Part shown: positions 33,023 through 41,277 of the stretch, piece after piece
How positions within the stretch are numbered: the first letter of the stretch is position 1
How the letters are laid out: each line of letters opens with the position of its first letter
Translations under genes and position numbers: made by a program
Origin: an uncultured Muribaculaceae bacterium
GTDB taxonomy: Bacteria; Bacteroidota; Bacteroidia; Bacteroidales; Muribaculaceae
DNA length: 46,392 nt
Direction of reading: 5' to 3'
NCBI GenBank assembly: GCA_910578385.1
Contig: CAJTQV010000021.1
Span: 1 to 46,392, forward strand
Notes under the pieces: generated by a model
Told to the model about the DNA's origin: nothing
Seen by the model: the letters and a program-made list of their open reading frames with translations, nothing else
The model's database searches: none

Positions 33023-34213
33023 ATGACTTTCCCACTTCTTACCGAAGAGTTTAAAGATGAGTTCGACCTCCGCGTGTCGAAAGTGCGTATGGCCATGGAG
33101 CGACATGAGATTGACGCTCTGCTCGTGGCCTCGACCGTGAACCTGTATTACCTCACCGGTGGCATTTGCCGCGGTTACTTCTACCTGCCCATAGACCGCG
33201 AGCCTGTCTTCTTCATGCAGCCGCCCGCAACACCGGCCGGGGCTAATGAGGTGTCCATCCGCAAACCGGAACAGATATCGGCCATTCTTGAGGAACGGGG
33301 ATATGCGCGTCCTCGACGACTCGGACTGGAGTTTGACGACCTGTACTACTCGGAGGTGGAGAGACTCAAGAAAGTTTTCGGAGAAGTGACCTGCGCCGAC
33401 GGCACCAAGGTGATGCGCGAGGCAAGACTCACCAAGACACCGCTTGAGATAAAGAAAATGCGCGAGGATGGTCTGAAACATTGCGCAGTCTACTCACACG
33501 TGGACCGCTGCTACCAGGGAGACATGACTGACCTCGAACTTCAGATAGAGATAGAGCATGTGCTCCGCAAGGAGGGATGTCTCGGCTACCTGCGTGTGGC
33601 CGGTTCCAAGATGGAAATCAACATGGGCAGCCTACTTGCCGGTCCCAACGCCGACGCACCATCACCCTACGACTTCTCGATGGGTGGAGCCGGGGTTGAT
33701 CCCTCGCTTCCGGTCGGTGCATCGGGCATGATCATGAAACCGGGCATGGCCGTGATGGTTGACATGAACGGTGGCTTCAACGGCTACCAGACCGACATGA
33801 CGCGCTGCTGGACAATCGGTGAAATCAACGAAAAAGGGCGTCGTGCCTATGAATGCTCACGCGAAATACTCCGCGACCTGGAATCGTTCGCCCGCCCGGG
33901 CGTGGAAATCGGCGAGATGTACCGCCGCGCTGTCAGGATAGCAGACGAAGCCGGCCTTTCAGACTACTTCATGGGACACGCCCGCAAGGTTGCCTTCATT
34001 GGTCACGGCGTAGGCATAGAGCTTAACGAGGCCCCGGTGATAATGGACCGCAACAAGGCCCTGCTTGAAGAGAACATGACACTCGCCATCGAGCCTAAAT
34101 TCGTGCTCCCCTACATCGGTGCTCTCGGAGTAGAGAACACCTACGTGGTCCGTGAGAACGGTCTGGAAAACCTGACACCGTTCAGCGAGGAACTGACCGC
34201 GCTCATGCCATAA
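33023..34213 (+). CDS. M24-family Xaa-Pro-type aminopeptidase
   Basis: A 396-aa 'pita-bread' metallopeptidase with a creatinase-like N-terminal domain (about 1-140). The C-terminal catalytic domain shows metal ligands in 'VMVDMNGGFNGYQTDMTRCW' (Asp247, Asp258), 'FIGHGVGIELNEAPVI' (His), 'NMTLAIEPKFVLP' (Glu) and the final 'GALGVENTYVV' (Glu). These are the five ligands of M24 enzymes. It would remove N-terminal residues next to proline from peptides. The family is broad, and prolidase or creatinase activity cannot be excluded. No signal peptide, so cytoplasmic. Start ATG at 33023. Confidence 0.88.
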   Translation: MTFPLLTEEFKDEFDLRVSKVRMAMERHEIDALLVASTVNLYYLTGGICRGYFYLPIDREPVFFMQPPATPAGANEVSIRKPEQISAILEERGYARPRRLGLEFDDLYYSEVERLKKVFGEVTCADGTKVMREARLTKTPLEIKKMREDGLKHCAVYSHVDRCYQGDMTDLELQIEIEHVLRKEGCLGYLRVAGSKMEINMGSLLAGPNADAPSPYDFSMGGAGVDPSLPVGASGMIMKPGMAVMVDMNGGFNGYQTDMTRCWTIGEINEKGRRAYECSREILRDLESFARPGVEIGEMYRRAVRIADEAGLSDYFMGHARKVAFIGHGVGIELNEAPVIMDRNKALLEENMTLAIEPKFVLPYIGALGVENTYVVRENGLENLTPFSEELTALMP

Positions 34214-34294
34214 TATTGCCTTTCCCGCACTTCGACCAAGGCGGAGACCGCAATTAAGGGATACAAACAGAAATATTGACATTCAGCATAGACA

Positions 34295-35737
34295 GTGAAT
34301 CTCAAAGATGAACTAAAGCATCCGGTGTTCCGCCGGATTGGAGAAATAGCCGACACGATGGGTCGGGAGGTTTATGTCGTGGGCGGTTACGTGCGCGACA
34401 TATTTTTGAAGCGTACGTCGCAGGACATTGACCTTGTGACCGTAGGCAGCGGCATAGAGCTTGCCGAACGTGTGGCCGAAGCACTCGGTCGCACCAAGAG
34501 TCTGAGCGTATATGCCAACTACGGCACCGCCCAGGTCAAGGCCGGAGACCTCGAACTGGAGTTCGTAGGTGCCCGGCGCGAATCATACTCACGCGACAGC
34601 CGCAACCCCATTGTGGAGGACGGCACACTTGAGGATGACCAGAACCGCCGCGACTTCACCATAAACGCAATGGCGATATGCCTCAACGCCGGGCGGTTCG
34701 GCGAGCTGGTTGACCCGTTCGGTGGCATAGCCGACCTGGAGAAAAGACAGATCCGCACACCGCTCGACCCGGACATAACATTCAGCGATGACCCTCTGCG
34801 AATGATGCGCGCCATACGCTTCGCAAGCCAGCTCGATTTCCACATAGTGCCCGAGACATTCGAGGCAATCCGCCGCAACCGCGAGCGCATAAACATCATC
34901 ACCAAAGAGCGCATAAACGACGAATTGGGCAAGATCATGCGCTCACCGCGACCATCCGTGGGTCTCAAACTGCTTGACCGGGCCGGACTTCTCGAACTGA
35001 TATTCCCCGCCATCTGTGAACTGAAAGGAGTGGAGATCATGGAGGGGAAGGGCCATAAGGACAACTTCAACCACACACTTCAGGTTGTGGACAACGTGGC
35101 CGAGAGAAGCGACAGCGAGTGGCTGCGCTGGGCCGCACTGCTCCACGACATAGGCAAGCCTCAGACCAAGCGATACGACGAACGCCTCGGCTGGACATTC
35201 CACAACCACAACTTCATCGGCGAGAAGATGATACCCCGTCTGTTCCGCAAGATGAAGCTGCCGATGAACGAGAAGATGAAATACGTCGCCAAACTCGTGG
35301 GGCTGCACATGCGTCCGCAGAGTGTGGGCGAGCAGGGAGTTTCAGACTCGGGAGTGAGGCGACTGATAACCGATGCCGGACCTGACCTTGACGACCTTAT
35401 GATACTCGCCGAGGCCGACATCACTTCAAAGAACCCGAACAAGGTGCGCCGTCAGCTTGAAGGATTCGCACGCCTGCGCGAACGCATGTCGCAGATCAAC
35501 GATGCCGACGAACTCCGCAACTGGAAGAACCCCGTGAACGGCAACGAGATCATAGAATACTTCCACATCGCGCCCGGCCGTGAGATCGCGGCCATCAAAG
35601 ATGCCGTGAAAGAAGCCGTGATGGAAGGGAAGATTCCCTACGACCACGACGCGGCATGGGCCTACGTGCTTGAGATAGCCCCCGGCATACTCGGCACCGG
35701 CACAACCGAAGCGAGCACAAACTGTGAAAAAGCATGA
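34295..35737 (+). CDS. cca: CCA tRNA nucleotidyltransferase with HD domain
   Basis: A 480-aa polymerase of the class II poly(A)/CCA-adding family. The head domain shows GGYVRD (30-35), the catalytic DID (44-46) in 'QDIDLVTVGSG', 'RRDFTINAMAI' and 'DPLRMMRAIRFASQLDF'. A neck domain follows, then an HD domain ('RWAALLHDIGKPQTKRY', residues about 275-295). It adds or repairs the CCA end of tRNAs; the HD domain may have phosphatase or phosphodiesterase activity. The start is GTG at 34295. A poly(A) polymerase role is the alternative, but a single enzyme of this type in Bacteroidales is normally CCA-adding. Confidence 0.9.
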   Translation: MNLKDELKHPVFRRIGEIADTMGREVYVVGGYVRDIFLKRTSQDIDLVTVGSGIELAERVAEALGRTKSLSVYANYGTAQVKAGDLELEFVGARRESYSRDSRNPIVEDGTLEDDQNRRDFTINAMAICLNAGRFGELVDPFGGIADLEKRQIRTPLDPDITFSDDPLRMMRAIRFASQLDFHIVPETFEAIRRNRERINIITKERINDELGKIMRSPRPSVGLKLLDRAGLLELIFPAICELKGVEIMEGKGHKDNFNHTLQVVDNVAERSDSEWLRWAALLHDIGKPQTKRYDERLGWTFHNHNFIGEKMIPRLFRKMKLPMNEKMKYVAKLVGLHMRPQSVGEQGVSDSGVRRLITDAGPDLDDLMILAEADITSKNPNKVRRQLEGFARLRERMSQINDADELRNWKNPVNGNEIIEYFHIAPGREIAAIKDAVKEAVMEGKIPYDHDAAWAYVLEIAPGILGTGTTEASTNCEKA

Positions 35738-35752
35738 ATGTGCGGATAAATG

Positions 35753-35784
35753 TTTGTGTATGTGAGGAAAATTTATTAATTTTG
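35753..35784 (+). promoter_or_regulatory. Promoter of the rplM-rpsI(-rpsB-tsf) cluster
   Basis: TTTG (35753-35756), a 20-bp spacer, then TAATTTTG (35777-35784): full Bacteroidota consensus, with a predicted start near 35789. Confidence 0.82.
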
Positions 35785-35788
35785 CGAG

Positions 35789-35894
35789 CCGATTATATCC
35801 AGTTCAATTGTCCGCTTGGGGATGATGCGCAGGCTTTGGCCGGCCCGCGCTCTGAAAGAGCGGCGTTTAACTAATTAAAAATCAAATCAATAAA
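35789..35894 (+). promoter_or_regulatory. Structured leader of rplM
   Basis: A leader of about 105 nt, long for this genome, has two hairpins: GGC-TTTG-GCC (about 35832-35841) and CGCTCT-GAA-AGAGCG (35848-35862). A ribosomal-protein autoregulatory leader is plausible; I could not match it to a known motif. Confidence 0.45.
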
Positions 35895-36371
35895 GTGGAT
35901 ACTTTAAGTTACAAAACACTCTCAGCCACCCCTGCTACAATCGAGAAGAAATGGGTGGTAATCGATGCGACCGACCAGGTTCTCGGCCGTCTTTGCAGCC
36001 AGGTTGCAAAGATACTCCGCGGCAAGAACAAGGCGGACTACACTCCCAACATGGACTGCGGTGACAATGTGATCATCATCAACGCAGACAAAGTGATTCT
36101 GAACGGAGACAAGATGAACAAGCGCGAATACCTCCGCTACACGGGCTATCCCGGCGGTCAGCGCAGCTTCACTCCGCAGGACCTTATGAACAAGTCGTTC
36201 AAGACTACAATGAAGGGCAAACACCCTCTGTTCATCAAGGTGGTAAAAGGCATGCTCCCCAAGACCAAGCTCGGTGCGAAGCAGCTCACCAACCTGCACG
36301 TGTTCAACGGCGCGGAGCACCCGTTCGCCGACAAGAACCCGATTGTATTAGACATCACTAAAATGAAATAA
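35895..36371 (+). CDS. rplM: 50S ribosomal protein L13
   Basis: A 158-aa protein of the large subunit. It shows 'KKWVVIDATDQVLGRLCSQVAKILRGKNKADYTPNMDCGDNVIIINADK', 'YTGYPGG', and the C-terminal 'GAEHPFADKNP'. GTG start at 35895 (MDTLSYKTLSA), usual for Bacteroidales L13. It is the first gene of the rplM-rpsI pair, 8 bp before rpsI. Confidence 0.98.
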   Translation: MDTLSYKTLSATPATIEKKWVVIDATDQVLGRLCSQVAKILRGKNKADYTPNMDCGDNVIIINADKVILNGDKMNKREYLRYTGYPGGQRSFTPQDLMNKSFKTTMKGKHPLFIKVVKGMLPKTKLGAKQLTNLHVFNGAEHPFADKNPIVLDITKMK

Positions 36372-36379
36372 GAAAGAAG

Positions 36380-36766
36380 ATGGAAAAAGTAAATGCAATT
36401 GGCCGCCGCAAGGCAGCTGTGGCCCGAGTATATCTCACCGAGGGTAGCGGTAACATCATTATCGACAAGCGTCCTCTCGACGTCTACTTCCCCTCTTCGA
36501 TTCTTCAGTACGTTGTAAAACAGCCTCTCACCACCCTCGACGTGGCTGAGAAGTACGACATCGTGGCACACCTCGACGGTGGCGGTTACAAAGGACAGGC
36601 AGAGGCACTCCGTCTGGCTATCGCCCGCGCACTCGTGAAGGTTAACCCCGAGGACAAGGCGGCTCTCCGCAAGGAAGGCTTCATGACACGCGACGCCCGC
36701 GAGGTTGAGCGCAAGAAACCGGGTCGTCCGAAAGCACGCAAACGCTTCCAGTTCTCGAAACGTTAA
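36380..36766 (+). CDS. rpsI: 30S ribosomal protein S9
   Basis: A 128-aa protein of the small subunit, with 'NAIGRRKAAVARVYLTEGSG', 'VAHLDGGGYKGQAEALRLAIARAL' and the basic C-terminal tail 'KKPGRPKARKRFQFSKR' that reaches the P site. It follows rplM closely, as in most bacteria. A small hairpin (36775-36789, ATGCGC-TTG-GCGCAT) follows its stop and may modulate readthrough to rpsB. Confidence 0.98.
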   Translation: MEKVNAIGRRKAAVARVYLTEGSGNIIIDKRPLDVYFPSSILQYVVKQPLTTLDVAEKYDIVAHLDGGGYKGQAEALRLAIARALVKVNPEDKAALRKEGFMTRDAREVERKKPGRPKARKRFQFSKR

Positions 36767-36874
36767 TGGATTTTATGCGCTTGGCGCATTGTGTTTAGTA
36801 TCTAAATCCCGCGGATGGACACGTTCCCTACCCCGGAATTGATTCTCAAAGAACGTAAACAAACCAAGAAAAAA

Positions 36875-37693
36875 ATGGCAACACCCACATTTGACCAGCT
36901 CCTTGAGGCAGGCTGCCACTTCGGCCACCTCAAGCGCAAATGGAACCCCGCAATGGCTCCCTACATCTTCATGGAGCGCAACGGTATCCACATCATTGAC
37001 TTATATAAGACGGCAGCTAAAATCGACGAGGCAGTCAACGCTCTGAAACAGATTGCCAAGAGCGGCAAGAAGGTTCTCTTCGTAGCCACCAAGAAACAGG
37101 CCAAAGAGGCAATCGAAAGCAAGGCAGGCGCAATCAACATGCCCTATGTTACTGAGCGCTGGCCGGGCGGTATGCTCACCAACTTCCCCACAATCCGCAA
37201 GGCTGTGAAGAAGATGACCACCATCGACAAGATGACTAAGGACGGCACATTCGACAACCTGTCGAAGCGCGAGAAACTCCAGATCACACGTCAGCGTGCC
37301 AAGCTGCAGAAGAACCTCGGTTCAATCGCTGACCTCGGACGTCTTCCGTCAGCTCTCTTCGTGGTTGACGTAATGAAGGAGCACATCGCCGTTGCTGAGG
37401 CAAAGCGTCTCGGTATCCCCGTGTTCGCTATCGTCGACACCAACTCCAACCCCGCAGACGTAGACTACATCATCCCGGCAAACGACGACGCTTCAAAGAG
37501 CATCGACATCGTGCTTGAGGCTGTATGTGCAGCTATGGCAGAGGGTCTTGAGGAGCGCAAGGTCGAGAAGATCGACGCACCCGAGGACAAGGAGGCTGAT
37601 GGCGAGGCTCCCGCAAAGCGCCGCCGCGTTCGTCGCAACGAGGCTCCCGCAGCAGCCGAGGCTCCCGCAGCTGAAGCTCCCGCAGCAGAATAA
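36875..37693 (+). CDS. rpsB: 30S ribosomal protein S2
   Basis: A 272-aa protein. It begins MATPTFDQLLEAGCHFGHLKRKWNPAMAPYIF and includes 'TERWPGGMLTNFPTIRKAV' and 'VVDVMKEHIAVAEAKRLGIPVFAIVDTNSNP'. The C-terminus ends in a low-complexity Ala/Pro/Glu tail (about 250-272), longer than usual but common in Bacteroidales. I chose the ATG at 36875; the longer reading frame from 36815 has a non-homologous leader. A hairpin (37701-37722) sits between it and tsf. Confidence 0.96.
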   Translation: MATPTFDQLLEAGCHFGHLKRKWNPAMAPYIFMERNGIHIIDLYKTAAKIDEAVNALKQIAKSGKKVLFVATKKQAKEAIESKAGAINMPYVTERWPGGMLTNFPTIRKAVKKMTTIDKMTKDGTFDNLSKREKLQITRQRAKLQKNLGSIADLGRLPSALFVVDVMKEHIAVAEAKRLGIPVFAIVDTNSNPADVDYIIPANDDASKSIDIVLEAVCAAMAEGLEERKVEKIDAPEDKEADGEAPAKRRRVRRNEAPAAAEAPAAEAPAAE

Positions 37694-37757
37694 TTGAGAC
37701 GGCCCGTCGCACATGGCGGGCCGCTCTCCAATCCAACAACCAATTAGAAAATTTACA

Positions 37758-38750
37758 ATGGCTGTAAGTATTGAAGATATCAAGAAACTGCGTCACATGA
37801 CCGGCGCAGGAATGATGGACTGCAAGAACGCCCTCGCCGAGACTGAAGGCGATATCGAGGCTGCAATCGAAATCATTCGCAAGAAAGGTCAGGCTGTAGC
37901 TGCCAAGCGTGAAGACCGCAACGCCGCCGAGGGTTGTGTATTCTCAGGCGTGAACGGCAACTTCGCCGCTATCGCCACTCTGAAGTGCGAGACCGACTTC
38001 GTGGCTAAGAACGAGTCTTTCCGCGCCCTCGCAAAGAAGGTGCTCGACCTCGCTCTCGCTGCCAAGGCCAAGAGCCTCGACGAGGTTAAGAACCTCGACT
38101 TCGAGGGCCGCACACTCGCAGAGCACATCACTGACGAGATCGGTAAGACCGGTGAGAAGATGGAGCTCGGCGACTACGAGTGGATCGAGGCTGCAACTGT
38201 AGCTTCTTACAACCACTTCAACGACAAGCTCGCCGCTATCGTAGGTTTCAACCTCGAAGGCGTTGACCCGCAGGTTGGTCGCGAGATCTGTATGCAGATC
38301 GCATCGATGAACCCCGTGGCTGTATCTCGCAACGACGTTCCGAAAGAGACTGTTGACCAGGAGATCAGCGTGGCTATCGAGAAGACCAAGCAGGAGCAGG
38401 TTGTAAAGGCTCAGGAGGCTGCTCTCCGCAAGGCCGGTCTCAACCCCAACCACTTCGACTCTGAGGACCACATCGAGAGCAACATCTCGAAGGGCTGGAT
38501 TACTGAAGAGGACGCTGCCCGTGGTCGTCAGATCATGAAGGAGGCCGGTGAGGCTAAGGCTGCAAACCTGCCAGAGGCTATGATCCAGAACATCGCCAAC
38601 GGTCGTCTGAACAAATTCTTCAAGGAGAACTGTCTTCTCGAACAGGCTTATGTTCAGGATGGCAAGATCTCTGTAGGAGAGTTCCTCGACAAGACCACAA
38701 AGGGTCTTACTGTCGTAGAGTTCAAGCGCGTCAACCTCAACGAAGACTGA
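37758..38750 (+). CDS. tsf: Elongation factor Ts
   Basis: A 330-aa nucleotide exchange factor for EF-Tu. It shows 'IKKLRHMTGAGMMDCKNALAETEGDIEAAIEIIRKKG' (UBA-like N-terminal domain), 'NFAAIATLKCETDFVAKNE' and the dimerisation core 'GREICMQIASMNPVAVSR'. The ATG at 37758 gives the usual MAVSIEDIKKL start. Linked to rpsB as in most bacteria, and followed by a strong terminator. Confidence 0.97.
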   Translation: MAVSIEDIKKLRHMTGAGMMDCKNALAETEGDIEAAIEIIRKKGQAVAAKREDRNAAEGCVFSGVNGNFAAIATLKCETDFVAKNESFRALAKKVLDLALAAKAKSLDEVKNLDFEGRTLAEHITDEIGKTGEKMELGDYEWIEAATVASYNHFNDKLAAIVGFNLEGVDPQVGREICMQIASMNPVAVSRNDVPKETVDQEISVAIEKTKQEQVVKAQEAALRKAGLNPNHFDSEDHIESNISKGWITEEDAARGRQIMKEAGEAKAANLPEAMIQNIANGRLNKFFKENCLLEQAYVQDGKISVGEFLDKTTKGLTVVEFKRVNLNED

Positions 38751-38770
38751 TTTTACCAAAAGAATCATAA

Positions 38771-38807
38771 AAAAGAAGTGTCCGCCCGAGTGGCAGACAC
38801 TTCTTTT
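38771..38807 (+). terminator. Terminator after tsf
   Basis: A 12-bp perfect stem (38771-38782 with 38796-38807), with an inner GCC/GGC extension, ends in a T-rich arm (TTCTTTT). Ends the ribosomal protein cluster. Confidence 0.88.
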
Positions 38808-38899
38808 CGCATATTATCCGTTATACTTACAGAATCCAAGGGCTCCGGACAGTAAATGCCTCCGGACCCCACTAAAGAGAACAAACCGGCTATAATATA

Positions 38900-39643
38900 A
38901 TGGGCGACTTCATAATCGGTCTTGACACCGAAATACTGCTGTGGATAAATTCACACCATGCACCGTTCTGGGATACAGTAATGTACATCGTGAGCGGCAA
39001 ATGGGTGTGGATTCCTTTCTACATGACCCTGCTCTACGCAATCTACCTGAGCTACGGTTTCCGCACCATGATTCTGATGGGTCTTATGACAGCTGTAGCC
39101 GTGACTGCGGCCGACCAGCTGTGCGGCAGTCTGATACGCCCATATTTCGAAAGGATGCGTCCGGCCAATCCTGACAACCCGATTTCCGGTATGGTGCATA
39201 TCGTGGAAAATTACCGTGGCGGACGTTACGGATTCCCCTCCTGCCATGCCGCCAACACCTTCGCTCTCGCCGCTTTGACCTCTCTGCTCTTCAAGCGATG
39301 GCAGTTCACACTGTTCATTATGCTCTGGGCAATAGCCGTATGTTATTCGCGCCTCTATTTGGGCGTTCATTATCCCGGCGACATATTTGTGGGAATGTGC
39401 ATAGGGTTCGTCTGCGGTGCGGCAGGATACACACTCGCAGGATTTGTGCTATGGGTATTTGTCCACTTCAAGCCCATGGAACGCGAAGCCCGCAAAATTG
39501 TCGCCACCTACAAGCGCGGCGCACCCTACATCCACGCTTCGCTGACCGGTAACAAGCTGCTGTGGCGTCCTCCGGTGCTTCCTATCGTGACCGGATTGCT
39601 GACATTCGTGACGATTATTTTCTACGCTGCAATTGCTTTTTGA
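38900..39643 (+). CDS. PAP2-family membrane phosphatase
   Basis: A 247-aa integral membrane protein with about five or six TM helices and the three PAP2 signatures: 'RPYFERMRP' (KxxxxxxRP, with Arg for Lys), 'YGFPSCHAANT' (PSGH-type, here PSCH) and 'SRLYLGVHYPGDI' (SRxxxxxHxxxD). The catalytic His and Asp are present. Family members dephosphorylate lipid phosphates such as undecaprenyl diphosphate, phosphatidylglycerol phosphate or lipid A. The substrate is not determinable here. Divergence of the first and second motifs (Arg for Lys, Cys for Gly) is seen in several Bacteroidota members and need not mean loss of activity. Confidence 0.87.
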   Translation: MGDFIIGLDTEILLWINSHHAPFWDTVMYIVSGKWVWIPFYMTLLYAIYLSYGFRTMILMGLMTAVAVTAADQLCGSLIRPYFERMRPANPDNPISGMVHIVENYRGGRYGFPSCHAANTFALAALTSLLFKRWQFTLFIMLWAIAVCYSRLYLGVHYPGDIFVGMCIGFVCGAAGYTLAGFVLWVFVHFKPMEREARKIVATYKRGAPYIHASLTGNKLLWRPPVLPIVTGLLTFVTIIFYAAIAF

Positions 39644-39691
39644 GTATTGCGTGCGGGCGTTATCATCAGTAGATCGAGCACGGGGGTATGC

Positions 39692-39712
39692 GGACGCACG
39701 GGCCGTGCGTCC
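39692..39712. repeat. REP-like palindrome
   Basis: GGACGCACGG (39692-39701) and CCGTGCGTCC (39703-39712) form a near-perfect 21-bp palindrome between the convergent PAP2 and helicase genes, just before the helicase stop at 39716. No T-run is present; it resembles a short interspersed palindrome rather than a classic terminator. Confidence 0.6.
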
Positions 39713-39715
39713 CTA

Positions 39716-41113
39716 CTATTCGACGGGGAGTGTCGGGTTGATCAGGAAGACCTGCTCGGTGGCGCGGGTTATTGCTGTGTAAAGCCAGCGGTAGAAATCG
39801 GGTCCCATTGCATCGGGAGCGATTCCTCCCATATCGATATATACATGACGCCACTGGCCACCCTGAGCCTTGTGGCATGTGACGCAATAGGCATATTTGA
39901 CCTGAAGCGCGTTATAGAAAGGATCGTCGAGAGCACCGGCGATTTTCTCCGACATCTCCCCATCGTAGGCAGCCATGACATGCGAATAGAAACGCTCCAT
40001 CTCAGCACGGGGAATCGAGGGACCATCGCACACGAGACTCCGCAGCATGACCTTCGCGCTGACGACAGCACCGTCTGAGAGCCGCAGCTCCACCTCGGTG
40101 AAAAAACGGCCATAAGCCTTTTCCGTGCGCCCCACCCATGTAACCTCGGCGGTATCACCATTGGCAATCAGCTTCACCCCCTTGTTCTGCCTACCCCAGA
40201 AATAGTCATTTTTCGATATTACCACCCGGTCGCCACGTTCGAGGGGTTCCTCGGCAAACATCACCATGTTGCGGACAGCATTGTTGAAATTGTTGGCGCG
40301 GCGGTTGGAACGGGTTATGATCAGAGTCTCCTCTGTGCCGACCTGGGCAAACGAATCAGTCAGAGCGTCACCGAGTTCAGCTGAATTGAGCACATGCACA
40401 TCGGGGCAACCTGTGGCGTGGAGAGTCGGCATACCCTCCGGCGGAGGATTGAAGAGGGCATGTCGCACGATAGTAGCGTTATGCACTATGCCGCTCCCTG
40501 ATGCCTGACGCACAGGAATGTCGAGCGTATATCCCGAAGGATTCAGGCCGAGCTGCCGCAGACGGTCGAAATTCATGGCCGTAGAAGTAGCCTGACCGAC
40601 CGGAGGCAGCTGGGCCTCGTCGCCGACAAGCATCATGCGGCAGCCGGGTGCGGAATAGACATACTGCACGAGAATGGCCAGCAGACTCCGCGAGTCGGAT
40701 GGATTGTCGGAAATGAGCGATGCCTCGTCAACGATGAAGAGTGTATCCTTCGCCTCATTGCGCGAAATGAACCAGGAGTGGCCGGTAGGATCCGAAGGGC
40801 TCGGACGATAGATCTTGCGATGGATTGTAGATGCGGCATGACCGGAAAAAGCCGAAGCGACCTTAGCCGCCCTTCCTGTAGGCGCGAGCACCACAACCGG
40901 ACGGCGCAACTTCTTCATGGCATGTATCAGAGAACCCACGACCGAAGTCTTGCCTGTGCCTGCGTAACCATTGAGAACAAACACATCGCGGTCGCCGCCC
41001 GAAGCGATGAACTCCGACGCCATGCAGAGGAGCACACGCTGCTCCTCAAGAGGTTCGAACGGCAGAAAACCCACCGCCTCGGCAAGTATGTTCCTGCTCA
41101 AAGAGGAATCCAT
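39716..41113 (-). CDS. Dda/RecD-like SF1B DNA helicase
   Basis: A 465-aa ATP-dependent helicase. It shows Walker A GYAGTGKTS (49-57), 'VVLAPTGRAAKVASAFSGHAASTIHRKIY', Walker B FIVDEASLIS, 'MMLVGDEAQLPPVGQ', and the C-terminal UvrD-C-like 'YAYCVTCHKAQGGQWRHVYIDMG' and 'YTAITRATEQVFLINP'. It is shorter than RecD, with no RecBC partner near by, and resembles the stand-alone Dda-like helicases of Bacteroidales. It is the second SF1 helicase of the window, after the PIF1-like gene at 18243, and is divergent from enolase. Confidence 0.92.
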   Translation of the reverse strand: MDSSLSRNILAEAVGFLPFEPLEEQRVLLCMASEFIASGGDRDVFVLNGYAGTGKTSVVGSLIHAMKKLRRPVVVLAPTGRAAKVASAFSGHAASTIHRKIYRPSPSDPTGHSWFISRNEAKDTLFIVDEASLISDNPSDSRSLLAILVQYVYSAPGCRMMLVGDEAQLPPVGQATSTAMNFDRLRQLGLNPSGYTLDIPVRQASGSGIVHNATIVRHALFNPPPEGMPTLHATGCPDVHVLNSAELGDALTDSFAQVGTEETLIITRSNRRANNFNNAVRNMVMFAEEPLERGDRVVISKNDYFWGRQNKGVKLIANGDTAEVTWVGRTEKAYGRFFTEVELRLSDGAVVSAKVMLRSLVCDGPSIPRAEMERFYSHVMAAYDGEMSEKIAGALDDPFYNALQVKYAYCVTCHKAQGGQWRHVYIDMGGIAPDAMGPDFYRWLYTAITRATEQVFLINPTLPVE

Positions 41114-41178
41114 GTTAAGACTATGAAAAGATTTTTAAATAAGACGAAATTAAGCACCGATATTTGCGAAAAAATTGT

Positions 41179-41186
41179 TAACTTTG
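41179..41186 (+). promoter_or_regulatory. -7 box of enolase
   Basis: TAACTTTG at 41179-41186; the -33 element is not clear. The predicted start near 41191 leaves a leader of about 87 nt with a GGCGGC-CAA-GCCGCC hairpin (41205-41219), which may stabilise the mRNA. Confidence 0.65.
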
Positions 41187-41277
41187 CATAACAAATATCC
41201 GGAGGGCGGCCAAGCCGCCATATTAGACGTAAAATTAGTCAAAAAATCACAAAACCCAAATAAAAAATAATCAAGAC

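Noticed and set aside
37944..38768. 274-codon minus-strand ORF antisense to tsf
   Set aside because: Leu/Val-rich mirror of highly biased tsf codons; it also runs into the tsf terminator.
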